The notes under the pieces were generated by a model. The model saw only the letters and a list, made by a program, of their open reading frames with translations, ran no database searches and was not told the DNA's origin. Below are positions 1-6,406 of a stretch of DNA of 24,205 nt, piece by piece. The position numbers and the translations under genes are program-made. How positions within the stretch are numbered: position 1 is the first letter of the stretch; the number at the start of each line of letters is the position of its first letter. The stretch is taken from assembly GCA_964507925.1 (NCBI GenBank), contig CAZDRB010000006.1, forward strand, positions 1 to 24,205, in the 5' to 3' direction. The stretch is from CAZDRB01 sp964507925. GTDB lineage: Bacteria > Patescibacteriota > Microgenomatia > UBA1400 > UBA12108.

Positions 1-843
1 CCGCCACATCTTCATTTGTTTTTCTGTCGCAACAGCAATTACCGGTCCTTCACCATTTTTGAGCACTACTTCTTTCTGTCTAAATATTTCCTTAATTTCT
101 GGTGTTAACTTCTTAAACATCGAGGTAACTTTTCTTTCTATTTTATGAGGATCCGCCTCTCCTTCCGGGGGCAAATATATCCCTACCACTTGTCTAGGAG
201 CAACACCCTCTGTCACTTTTCCGCTCCTTCCAGGTACACGTCCATAGCGAACTACGCTAAACATGTCAACAACACTCAAACTAGTTTTTTGTCTTTTACC
301 TGCTCCGCCATGAAAAGTTAAAAGTGTCCCTCCTCCCTCGACTCGTCTTGTCTTTAGTGACATCTCGCTCCCGAGACTAGCCGATGCAATATCTATCTCC
401 CTCAAGATCTCAGCGTGTACAGGATGAAGGCTTTTCTCCTTTCTTAATGACTTTTTCTCGAGAGGCTTCTTCTTTTTTCTTCCCTCTTCTTTCTTCTTGA
501 GCGCCTCTTGTGCTAGTTCATTTATTCTTCCAACTGTCCCGATTACAACTGTCACCTGATCCAAGCCTCCTTCGACTCTCTCTGGTTTTGTTTTTATTTT
601 TACGGCTTTTGCACTCCCTTCCTTTATCGGAACTACAGCAACTACATTGTTTACGCCCAAGAATATTGGCGCAAGTAATCCAGGATGTTTTTTGCTCAAA
701 AAGGCAAGGGTCTCGTGATCTTTGGACCTCAACTGTGGCGGATCTGCAACTAATTTTTTTCCTTCACTCTGAAGCAAAAAATTTAACGGATTTTCTGGAT
801 CAAAAAACGGACTCAATAGACTCTTTTTTTCACCCTTATTCAT
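1..843 (-). CDS. Unassigned Lys-rich protein, 3' end cut off by window edge
   Basis: The reverse strand is open from an ATG at 841-843 to base 1 with no stop, giving at least 281 codons; the stop lies outside the window. The protein begins MNKGEKKSLLSPFFDPENP. It has a hydrophobic beta-like stretch (about residues 55-70), then a strongly basic segment rich in KKKEEGRKKKK around residues 112-130, then a mixed alpha/beta part with a Gly-rich turn (VEGGG, HGGAGK). No signal peptide or membrane helix is evident. I do not recognise a family. The stop-free length on this strand, against shorter ORFs on the other strand, supports real coding. The next upstream minus-strand gene ends at 942, so this one probably has its own transcription start in 844-941, but no convincing promoter was seen there. 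Confidence 0.7.
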   Translation of the reverse strand, partial: MNKGEKKSLLSPFFDPENPLNFLLQSEGKKLVADPPQLRSKDHETLAFLSKKHPGLLAPIFLGVNNVVAVVPIKEGSAKAVKIKTKPERVEGGLDQVTVVIGTVGRINELAQEALKKKEEGRKKKKPLEKKSLRKEKSLHPVHAEILREIDIASASLGSEMSLKTRRVEGGGTLLTFHGGAGKRQKTSLSVVDMFSVVRYGRVPGRSGKVTEGVAPRQVVGIYLPPEGEADPHKIERKVTSMFKKLTPEIKEIFRQKEVVLKNGEGPVIAVATEKQMKMWR

Positions 844-941
844 CTCAATTCTAGCTCTATACAAACAGGCATTAAAAACATCCTAGACTTTTTTCACGCA
901 CGAGCCAAGGGGTCACAGTAGGGAACACTATAACAAAATGG

Positions 942-1295
942 TTAGTGGAACTCCGCGCCTATCTCGATCTCATCACCAAGCTCGAGGATGTGGGGCTTGC
1001 CCTCACGGTCATCACAGGCAAATAACATCCCCTCAGACTCCCCAAATGGTGTTTTCTTGGGCGCAAGGTTCACAACCCAGGTAGTCTTGATCCCGACCAA
1101 ATCAGCTGGGTCATACCACTCTTTAATCCCCGAAAAAATTGTACGTATCTCAGCCTGTCCTGAGCTTGCCGAAGGACCAAAGTCTACTCGAAATTGAATT
1201 AATTTCTCGCTCCCCTCCGGGACTATTGCCTCGATTATCTTGCCCACTCGGATCTCAACCTTGGCAAAATCCGCAAACTCAATCTGTGGCTTCAT
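942..1295 (-). CDS. tRNA-binding domain protein (Trbp111/CsaA/MetG C-terminal type)
   Basis: A 117-residue stand-alone OB-fold tRNA-binding domain, the size of Trbp111/CsaA proteins. The family pattern is plain: FAKVEIRVGKIIEA at the start, then EIRTIFSGIKEWYDPADLVG, then VVNLAPKK and a GESEGMLFAC loop. Family members bind the outside corner of tRNAs, either alone or as the C-terminal domain of methionyl-tRNA synthetase. I choose the ATG at 1293-1295 because GGAGAG precedes it and it overlaps the upstream stop as ATGA, which suggests translational coupling; the longer reading from 1334 adds 13 residues with no family support. Oddity: a Pro-Ser-Ala-Ser-Ser-Gly-Gln-Ala stretch sits between the VDFG strand and EIRT, where relatives have a short turn. 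It is encoded by a palindromic mini-repeat (see 1152-1177). Last gene of the trpS run. Confidence 0.88.
   Translation of the reverse strand: MKPQIEFADFAKVEIRVGKIIEAIVPEGSEKLIQFRVDFGPSASSGQAEIRTIFSGIKEWYDPADLVGIKTTWVVNLAPKKTPFGESEGMLFACDDREGKPHILELGDEIEIGAEFH
1152..1177. repeat. Palindromic mini-repeat inserted in frame in the tRNA-binding gene
   Basis: On the minus strand the core reads CCTTCGGCAAGCTCAGGAC, with imperfect dyad symmetry (GTCCT/AGGAC ends, CTT/AAG inside). I recall closely related units (CCTTCGACAAGCTCAGGAC type) as dispersed short repeats in many environmental bacterial genomes. Here about 24 bp fall inside a gene in frame and encode an extra loop. Only one copy was noticed in this window. 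Confidence 0.6.
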
Positions 1296-1825
1296 TTCTC
1301 TCCAGCGTTTTTCGAACCTGGCGCTTCTAACCACCGCTCTATAACTGTCAAAGCATAATCTTGATTCTTAATAATTGGCATAAATGGCTTATTTACAAGA
1401 ACAAATTTAGCTCCACCTTTGTCTCTATTAATTCGCACGTGAGACCTGACTTTTGGATCAAACTTGTGCGTCGTACTATTCACTCCATTCTTACCAAATA
1501 GCTTCCTACCTAAATCAATTTGCCAGACTACAATGTCAGTCTCGAAGTCCTCAACTATAATATATCGATCAGTTCTCCCGCGAGGCTCTAACTTAATTAC
1601 CGCCCTCGTATCTTTGCTTCTCTCTGGGTCAGCAATTATCTGCCCATGTATATTCAAAATTTCCCCAAATGTCTGACTGAGCACGTCTCCAGGAGAAAAG
1701 CCCTTTGGATTCATTTTTGCGGCAATAATATTTCTCACAAGGTTTGGATTTACGTATCTCTCCTGCCATTCATTGGGAGGAGTTACTTCAAGCCTTAGTC
1801 TGCGTGGGATCTCAAATGTTCTCAT
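1292..1825 (-). CDS. Unassigned protein, 177 aa
   Basis: I do not recognise the family. The protein appears soluble and mixed alpha/beta, with a strand-rich middle (YIIVEDFETDIVVWQIDLGRK, about residues 88-109), a basic segment (VRSHVRINRDKGGAKF, about 127-142) and a short Trp-containing C-terminal helix. There is no signal peptide and no membrane helix. Its ATG overlaps the stop of the upstream gene as TAATG and is preceded by GGAG about 9 nt upstream; its own stop overlaps the ATG of the tRNA-binding gene as ATGA. These overlaps place it firmly in the trpS operon. The association suggests, but does not show, a role linked to its neighbours. Confidence 0.75.
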   Translation of the reverse strand: MRTFEIPRRLRLEVTPPNEWQERYVNPNLVRNIIAAKMNPKGFSPGDVLSQTFGEILNIHGQIIADPERSKDTRAVIKLEPRGRTDRYIIVEDFETDIVVWQIDLGRKLFGKNGVNSTTHKFDPKVRSHVRINRDKGGAKFVLVNKPFMPIIKNQDYALTVIERWLEAPGSKNAGEK

Positions 1826-2418
1826 TATTTGTTCTCCTTAATCAATTTTGTTAATGTATCTATTCCACTTGGTGCTCTCAGCATGGGATTATCAGGATCC
1901 ACCGGGTTAATAAAAAAGCTTCTGTTTAAATACTGCATCATCTCCCGAGCTCGCCCAGGGCTCTCACCTCCAAAAAACTTGACCGGCAAAAATCCATCAA
2001 CATGTCCAATTTTATTCATATGACCAAAAGTGGTAAGTTCTTCCCATAGTACCTTTGCCATTGGCCTTGTATCTTTTCTATACAATCTAACCTCCGACAA
2101 CTCTGGCTCTTTCCGCAATAACAATCTTACCCTTGTGATTTCACCTTCACCTTCATACAGACTATTTTCTCGACTCATTCCTTTACTAAGCGATGCACGA
2201 TCTCTAAGAGTTAGGTCAATCAAATTACCCCTCATCTTAAGAACGACTCCGAGTCCACTACGATAATTAACAATCATCTCATCTCCCCACGTAGAATTAT
2301 CCTTAAACAAACTAACCATCCTTTCATGAAAAAGAGGAAAAAAACTCTCAACCACAGGCTCTATTTCAGTAGCCTTTCTTATCCCTGCTTGTTCTGCCGT
2401 TAAAAGTCCGTATCCCAT
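1825..2418 (-). CDS. Unassigned protein, 197 aa
   Basis: No family was recognised. It is a soluble, charged protein with an Arg-rich strand region (ITRVRLLLRKEPELSEVRLYRK, about residues 94-115) and a C-terminal part with NRSFFINPVDPDNPMLRAPSG. There is no signal peptide or membrane segment. The ATG at 2416-2418 lies 15 nt after the trpS stop, with only a weak purine-rich stretch upstream, so expression probably depends on readthrough from trpS. Its TAA shares a base with the next ATG (TAATG). The following gene (1292-1825) has the same general composition and could be a partner. Confidence 0.75.
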   Translation of the reverse strand: MGYGLLTAEQAGIRKATEIEPVVESFFPLFHERMVSLFKDNSTWGDEMIVNYRSGLGVVLKMRGNLIDLTLRDRASLSKGMSRENSLYEGEGEITRVRLLLRKEPELSEVRLYRKDTRPMAKVLWEELTTFGHMNKIGHVDGFLPVKFFGGESPGRAREMMQYLNRSFFINPVDPDNPMLRAPSGIDTLTKLIKENK

Positions 2419-2433
2419 AAAAATAATTCTATC

Positions 2434-3441
2434 CTACGCGTCAAGCCCAGCCATTCCGATCACTTCATAAACTTCCTCGATCGTTTGACTCGCAAACTGG
2501 GTGGCTCGCTCGGCTCCATCCTGGAGGATCTTCTTAACTGACTCCATATCCCTCGCAAGCTCAGCTCGCCTCGCTCTTGCCTCGCCAAACTTGCGCTTGT
2601 GGGCCGCGATCAGCTTCTCCTTAACCTCAACATCTCCGACAGTTCCCTCGCGGTACCGGCTCTTCAAGTCCTCTACCTCTGCCCGGTCATCATTGATCAG
2701 GTCGTGATAAACAAACACGGTGTTCCCCTCGACTCGACCTGGATCGCTCGCACTCTTCCTCCCCGGATCGGTAAAGGCACCCATGATTTGTTTTTCGATT
2801 GTCTTCTCGTCCTCAAAAATCCCGATATAGTTGCCAAGTGACTTGCCCATCTTCCGCACTCCGTCCGTCCCCACAATCCGTCCCACTTCTTTTGAGATCA
2901 AGGGCTCAGGGAGCGGGAAAGTGGTTGATTTGTAGGTACGGTTAAAGTTCTCGGCAATATCGCGGGCAAGCTCTATGTGCTGTCTCTGATCCTCTCCAAC
3001 CGGCACTCCGTGGGGCTTGTAGAGGAGAATGTCCGCAGCCATGAGAATGGGATAGTTAAAGAGCCCCATATTGATCGAGTCCACACTCGTCCCCGCCTGT
3101 AGCTTGTCTTTAAAGGCATGCATCCGTTTCATCTGACCAAGGGAAATATAGTTAGCCAAAACTATGGCAAGCTGAGTGTGCGCTGGCACATCCGACTGGC
3201 GGAAAAACACACACTTGGCAGGGTCAAGACCAAGTGCGAGGTAGTCGAGGACCACTCCCGTAATATTTTTTTCAAGAGTAGCTCGGTCGTGCACCGTCGT
3301 GAGCGCGTGCAAATCCGCCACGAAATAGTAGGTGTCGTGGCTGTCCTGCAAAGCAATCTGCGGCGCGACCGCTCCGTAATAGTTGCCGATATGGAGCTGG
3401 CTCCCACTAGGGGTAATCCCGGACAAAATTCTTTTATTCAT
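2434..3441 (-). CDS. trpS: Tryptophanyl-tRNA synthetase
   Basis: A class I aminoacyl-tRNA synthetase that charges tRNA-Trp with tryptophan using ATP; cytoplasmic. The 335 residues match the usual bacterial TrpS length (about 325-340). Visible signatures: LSGITPSGSQLHIGN at residues 6-20, carrying the HIGH-type motif HIGN (17-20); the GEDQ motif of the active site (149-152); and the KMSKS-loop variant KMGKS (197-201). The start ATG lies within the last codons of the aldo/keto reductase gene (8-base overlap) and is preceded by GAGGAG at a good distance, so translation is probably coupled. It is the third gene after the T-box leader at 4928-5152, which makes tRNA-dependent transcription control of this synthetase likely. 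T-box control of aminoacyl-tRNA synthetase genes is classical in Gram-positive bacteria. Confidence 0.97.
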   Translation of the reverse strand: MNKRILSGITPSGSQLHIGNYYGAVAPQIALQDSHDTYYFVADLHALTTVHDRATLEKNITGVVLDYLALGLDPAKCVFFRQSDVPAHTQLAIVLANYISLGQMKRMHAFKDKLQAGTSVDSINMGLFNYPILMAADILLYKPHGVPVGEDQRQHIELARDIAENFNRTYKSTTFPLPEPLISKEVGRIVGTDGVRKMGKSLGNYIGIFEDEKTIEKQIMGAFTDPGRKSASDPGRVEGNTVFVYHDLINDDRAEVEDLKSRYREGTVGDVEVKEKLIAAHKRKFGEARARRAELARDMESVKKILQDGAERATQFASQTIEEVYEVIGMAGLDA

Positions 3442-4516
3442 ATTTCTCCTCTTTGTTCAAATTATACTTCATTATCGAGGCGTGCCTCCCTCCCTTTTCT
3501 CTCTCAAGAGAATATGTGTCTCCTTTTGGACCATGTGATCTACAAATGACGCTCTCAATCAAAATTTTATCTTCCGCGTCGAGCCCAAAATCAAAAACTC
3601 GCAAGGTATTAGCTAAATGTTTTGTGTTGCGAGACCCGACAATAATTGCAGCCACCTGCTCTTTATCTAATGCATATCTATTGGCCACGCTAGTTAGGCT
3701 CACCTTATACTTATCTGCAACAGTTTTTAGCGCCCTCAGTAGCTCCTGAAATAACTTCCAACCGCCAAAGTCGTCAATTATTAACTTGTATTTTACAAGC
3801 GATCTATTTTCTAGTGGCTCAACCGGCTCTGGCTGTCCCAAATATCTCTCGGACAAAAATCCACCAGCCACAGTTCCATAACACAGTAGTTTAATATCAT
3901 TTTTTTGACAAAAAGTAACAAGGCCATGCTCTGGTCGTTGATCTAGAACAGAATATTGGTTTTGCGACGACACTATTGTCACCCCACTATCGACAATCTC
4001 CTTTAATCTTGGAGTGTCAAAGTTAGTCACTCCAATATTGTGTATTTTACCCTTCTCTTGCATGGCTTTAAGATAATGCGCTACCTCGATATAGCGATGC
4101 ACATCATAATCCCACCAGTGGTACTGCACCAAATCTAGTCTATCCACACCAAGTCGCATGAGTGAGCGATCGATAATCGTTTCCACATACGCTTCATCGA
4201 TAGTTTCTAACTTATCAATATCAGGAACAAATTTAGTATGAATCTGAATCTGATCGAGTGAGATCTGGCCAAACTTCCGCCCAAACTGTCGGCGAAACTC
4301 GCCAATGAGCTCCTCCACTCCTGTATAGATATCAGCGCAGTCAAAGGTAGTGATTCCTGACTTTACATAAGCAAACATATCATCTATTGCTTGTTGAGGA
4401 TCAATCTGGCCATGTCCACCAGCTAGCTGCCACCCACCCTTGATTACCTGTGATATTTTGTATCCAGGTATCAACTCTAAGTGATTAACCTCTGAATCAC
4501 TCAATAAGTTACTCAT
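3434..4516 (-). CDS. Aldo/keto reductase
   Basis: An NAD(P)H-dependent oxidoreductase with a TIM-barrel fold; the substrate cannot be told. The catalytic tetrad of the family is present: Asp59 and Tyr64 in TTFDCADIYTGVEE, Lys95 in QIHTKFVPD, and His133 in LVQYHWWDYD. Cofactor-binding signatures include IVSSQNQYSV (181-190) and IIVGSRNTKHLANTL (291-305). Length 360 is slightly long for the family. The ATG overlaps the end of the upstream TIGR04076-like gene by 8 bases, and its own 3' end contains the trpS Shine-Dalgarno sequence. Being second in a T-box-controlled operon suggests its activity is needed when an amino acid runs short, or in its metabolism; that is inference. The C-terminal 30 residues are charged and family-atypical. 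Confidence 0.93.
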   Translation of the reverse strand: MSNLLSDSEVNHLELIPGYKISQVIKGGWQLAGGHGQIDPQQAIDDMFAYVKSGITTFDCADIYTGVEELIGEFRRQFGRKFGQISLDQIQIHTKFVPDIDKLETIDEAYVETIIDRSLMRLGVDRLDLVQYHWWDYDVHRYIEVAHYLKAMQEKGKIHNIGVTNFDTPRLKEIVDSGVTIVSSQNQYSVLDQRPEHGLVTFCQKNDIKLLCYGTVAGGFLSERYLGQPEPVEPLENRSLVKYKLIIDDFGGWKLFQELLRALKTVADKYKVSLTSVANRYALDKEQVAAIIVGSRNTKHLANTLRVFDFGLDAEDKILIESVICRSHGPKGDTYSLEREKGGRHASIMKYNLNKEEKYE

Positions 4517-4901
4517 TTGTCATTTCCTCAAGAGGGACCACTGTTACTTCGCTATGCCCAAAAACAGTCACTGAGATTCGCCTTACTCGAAAGGCTCCAC
4601 CACAATTAGGATCTGGACATGCAACATAGGCGTCCGTTTCCATCCAATCATTGCGGTGATTCATCCTTTGCTTAGCCGGCAAAATTGCTATTAATGCAGC
4701 AAGTCCGTAAATAGGAAATGACTGATCTTCTGGAATAGTCAAATTTTCGCCTGATAACTCAAAATACGACCCAACCGGATGGTTGCACACAAGTGACTTA
4801 TTAGTGTCACGATGCACCGTCTCAACACGCAAATCGTAAAGCGCAAACTCCTCGGGCCCTAAATGATAATTATCAAATTCTTCGATCGACATTGATTTCA
4901 T
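4509..4901 (-). CDS. TIGR04076-like small protein, first gene of the T-box operon
   Basis: A 130-residue cytoplasmic protein of unknown function. It has the general layout I associate with TIGR04076: YDLRVETV strand, Cys39 in LVCNHPVGSYFELSGENL, a central FPIYGLAALIAILPAKQR helix, NDWM, and a Cys pair in ACPDPNCGG (Cys95, Cys100) before FRVRRI. The two cysteines hint at metal or redox chemistry. The start is the ATG at 4899-4901, with GGAGGT four bases upstream (4906-4911). The longer reading from a TTG at 4979 would run through the T-box antiterminator and terminator and is rejected. It overlaps the aldo/keto reductase start by 8 bases. I believe such proteins are often found beside aldo/keto reductases, but this needs checking. 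Confidence 0.75.
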   Translation of the reverse strand: MKSMSIEEFDNYHLGPEEFALYDLRVETVHRDTNKSLVCNHPVGSYFELSGENLTIPEDQSFPIYGLAALIAILPAKQRMNHRNDWMETDAYVACPDPNCGGAFRVRRISVTVFGHSEVTVVPLEEMTNE

Positions 4902-4927
4902 GTCTACCTCCATAAATAACAAATAAA

Positions 4928-4972
4928 CCCTTGCAAACCTACTACACCACTCGTGTAATTGATTTACAAGGG
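4928..4972 (-). terminator. Intrinsic terminator of the T-box leader
   Basis: Minus strand: CCCTTGTAAA (4972-4963) pairs with TTTGCAAGGG (4937-4928), an inner helix TACAC/GTGTA closes on GAGTG, and a T-rich run (TTTATTTGTTATTT) follows. The operon's Shine-Dalgarno and ATG begin just after. The 5' arm is shared with the antiterminator. Confidence 0.85.
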
Positions 4973-5102
4973 CCTTCAACTAGGCGGTACCACCTTGATA
5001 GATACTACTTCTACGCGAGCTCCGTTGCTACGACACTCGTTGCTGTCTGTTTACGGTTTCGCCTCCGGACTAAACATCTCTTGGGGAGTAGCTTAGTCAA
5101 CT

Positions 5103-5126
5103 AAAAAAGATCCCAACCGATCTTTT
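5103..5126 (-). terminator. Hairpin with T-run inside the leader: terminator or ultrashort stem I
   Basis: Minus strand AAAAGATC-GGTTGG-GATCTTTT followed by TT gives an 8-bp stem, 6-nt loop and T-run, which looks like an intrinsic terminator for the IDO-like gene ending at 5218. However, it lies about 25 nt downstream of the predicted T-box transcription start. Its loop holds the only UGG triplet of the leader upstream of the T-box bulge. An earlier AAAAGATC copy (5154-5147) could also pair with the GATCTTTT arm. Confidence 0.55.
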
Positions 5127-5158
5127 ATAACGTCTTTATTAATTTTTTAGATCTTTTC

Positions 5159-5187
5159 AGTATAACAACCAGATTAGAAGCTGTCAA
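5159..5187 (-). promoter_or_regulatory. Promoter of the T-box/trpS operon
   Basis: Consensus -35 TTGACA (5187-5182), 17-nt spacer, and -10 TATACT (5164-5159) on the minus strand. Start predicted near 5152, giving a leader of about 250 nt. It lies downstream of the IDO-like stop, so the operon is transcribed independently. Confidence 0.8.
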
Positions 5188-5217
5188 TTTTTGATCTAGC
5201 TTATCTTATATTGACTA

Positions 5218-6306
5218 TCAAAATTTTAAATCTTTTATGTATTTTATGCGTTCTCGCAAAAAAGCACCTAAATCATTTTCGCCACTAGTTCCCTTAGCAT
5301 TTGGATCTCCAACCGCGCCTGGTAACTGTTTTACCACTCCCCGATAATGATTGCCTCGAAATTCAATTAGAGCTGCGCGCATTCTTTCTAGCTGGGGATT
5401 AACAAGACCTGATCCAAATTTATTGTTCAAGACCACGAGTGACTCACCACGATTAGACAACACGCCCTCAATTTCAATTTTTAACATGCCCCTCCCCTCG
5501 CGCGGGAAAAACCACAAATTATCTCCTCTGACAATGGACTCAAGATATTTTTGAGGAAACTGCTCGCCGGCAAGCATAAAGTCAAGCAATGGAATTCTAT
5601 GAGTGTAGGCACCACTTGGACCAGGCAGACCAGTTTTTGGATCACTACCCAAATATCCTCTAAAGGCAAAAAAATCGTTAGGGTTCATCTGTTGTCCAAC
5701 TGCCTCCACATATCGATTGACATCTGTTATTGCATCAACTCCTAAGCTAATTAATGCAGCTGCCCCAAGATCTTGGTTCATTTTTAAATATTTTCTGGCT
5801 CGCTGAACATTTTCTATGGCGATCTCCAAAACTGGCTCAATTAAACGATGGGTATGATAAAAATCATACTCTGCCTGACCAACCTTATCACTAGTAAACA
5901 ATCGAGGATCGTTCTCTGGGTTAACCATGATTATTTCTTCGTAAGTTATCGACTCCGGCTGACCGCATTCATAAGCCAATTTTTTTACTGCCTCATTTAG
6001 CTTTTTTCCCGGTTCCCCACCAGAATGAATGATTCCATATTTCATCATTTTCAAATCGAGTAGTGCTAAGTCTAGAGAGCTCGCAGGCAATGTTCTCAAA
6101 AATCTAGTATTTGGCAACATTTCCTCAACTCTCTTGCTTAAATCACTCACAGGATTCCCGTCTTTTATCAAAGCAAGTTGACTAGGCAAATCGTTGACCA
6201 CAAAATCGCTTATTCTTCCCAACGGTCGACTGGGAACTCTCATTGACTCCTTAAAACCCCCTTTGTCTGGATGAAACAAATTTTTCGCTCGTTCTAGATC
6301 AGTCAT
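5218..6306 (-). CDS. Indoleamine 2,3-dioxygenase / PrnB superfamily protein
   Basis: A predicted heme protein of the IDO/TDO/PrnB fold, 362 residues (human IDO1 has about 400). The strongest signs are at the C-terminus. FRGNHYRGVVKQLPG aligns with the IDO stretch holding the proximal heme histidine, making His320 the likely ligand. AKGTSGENDLGAFLRERI (337-354) corresponds to the IDO signature KGTGGTDLMNFLK. GPSGAYTHRIPLLDFMLAG (229-247) corresponds to the GGSAGQSS...FDVLLG region. Family members open or rearrange the indole ring of tryptophan or derivatives; the substrate here is unknown. Start: ATG at 6304-6306, chosen because AAAGGAG lies 7 nt upstream; the ORF extends 23 codons further but overlaps the promoter. 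It has its own promoter and sits next to the T-box/trpS operon. An assignment to the PrnB-like (DUF1864) branch rather than true IDO is possible. Confidence 0.72.
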   Translation of the reverse strand: MTDLERAKNLFHPDKGGFKESMRVPSRPLGRISDFVVNDLPSQLALIKDGNPVSDLSKRVEEMLPNTRFLRTLPASSLDLALLDLKMMKYGIIHSGGEPGKKLNEAVKKLAYECGQPESITYEEIIMVNPENDPRLFTSDKVGQAEYDFYHTHRLIEPVLEIAIENVQRARKYLKMNQDLGAAALISLGVDAITDVNRYVEAVGQQMNPNDFFAFRGYLGSDPKTGLPGPSGAYTHRIPLLDFMLAGEQFPQKYLESIVRGDNLWFFPREGRGMLKIEIEGVLSNRGESLVVLNNKFGSGLVNPQLERMRAALIEFRGNHYRGVVKQLPGAVGDPNAKGTSGENDLGAFLRERIKYIKDLKF

Positions 6307-6365
6307 TATTGGCTCCTTTTCAAAAATCGCCCACCAGTTACTACCGGGCAGGCGAATATTATAAG

Positions 6366-6394
6366 AGAATAGCAATTAAATATTATCTTGTCAA
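6366..6394 (-). promoter_or_regulatory. Promoter of the IDO-like gene
   Basis: Minus strand TTGACA (6394-6389), 17-nt spacer, TATTCT (6371-6366); a TATAAT lies a few bases further downstream. This gives a 5' UTR of about 50 nt containing the AAAGGAG ribosome binding site. Confidence 0.65.
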
Positions 6395-6406
6395 CTCAGA
6401 ATAATC

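Larger units (their letters stand above)
4928..5152 (-). promoter_or_regulatory. T-box riboswitch leader (transcription attenuation)
   Basis: Read on the minus strand, 4996-4983 is AAGGTGGTACCGCC, nearly the T-box consensus AGGGUGGNACCGCG. It forms an exact antiterminator: helix A1 CAAGG (4997-4993) with CCTTG (4971-4967); a 7-nt bulge UGGUACC (4992-4986); helix A2 GCC (4985-4983) with GGC (4974-4972); and an 8-nt loop. The A1 3' arm is also the 5' arm of the terminator at 4928-4972, so the two folds exclude each other. In T-boxes the bulge UGGN pairs with the uncharged tRNA 3' end; UGGU fits ACCA best and tolerates GCCA by wobble. Upstream hairpins that could be stem I/II/III include GACTAA/TTAGTC enclosing CTC/GAG, and UGUUUA/UAAACA enclosing CGG/CCG. 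The specifier codon is not settled. Confidence 0.85.

Noticed and set aside
510..854. Plus-strand ORF of 114 codons
   Set aside because: It lies antisense to the longer open frame at 1-843, has Leu/Phe-rich shadow composition and no promoter or ribosome binding site.
4902..4979. N-terminal extension of the TIGR04076-like protein from a TTG at 4979
   Set aside because: The extension would be coded by the T-box antiterminator and terminator. The ATG at 4901 has GGAGGT four bases upstream.
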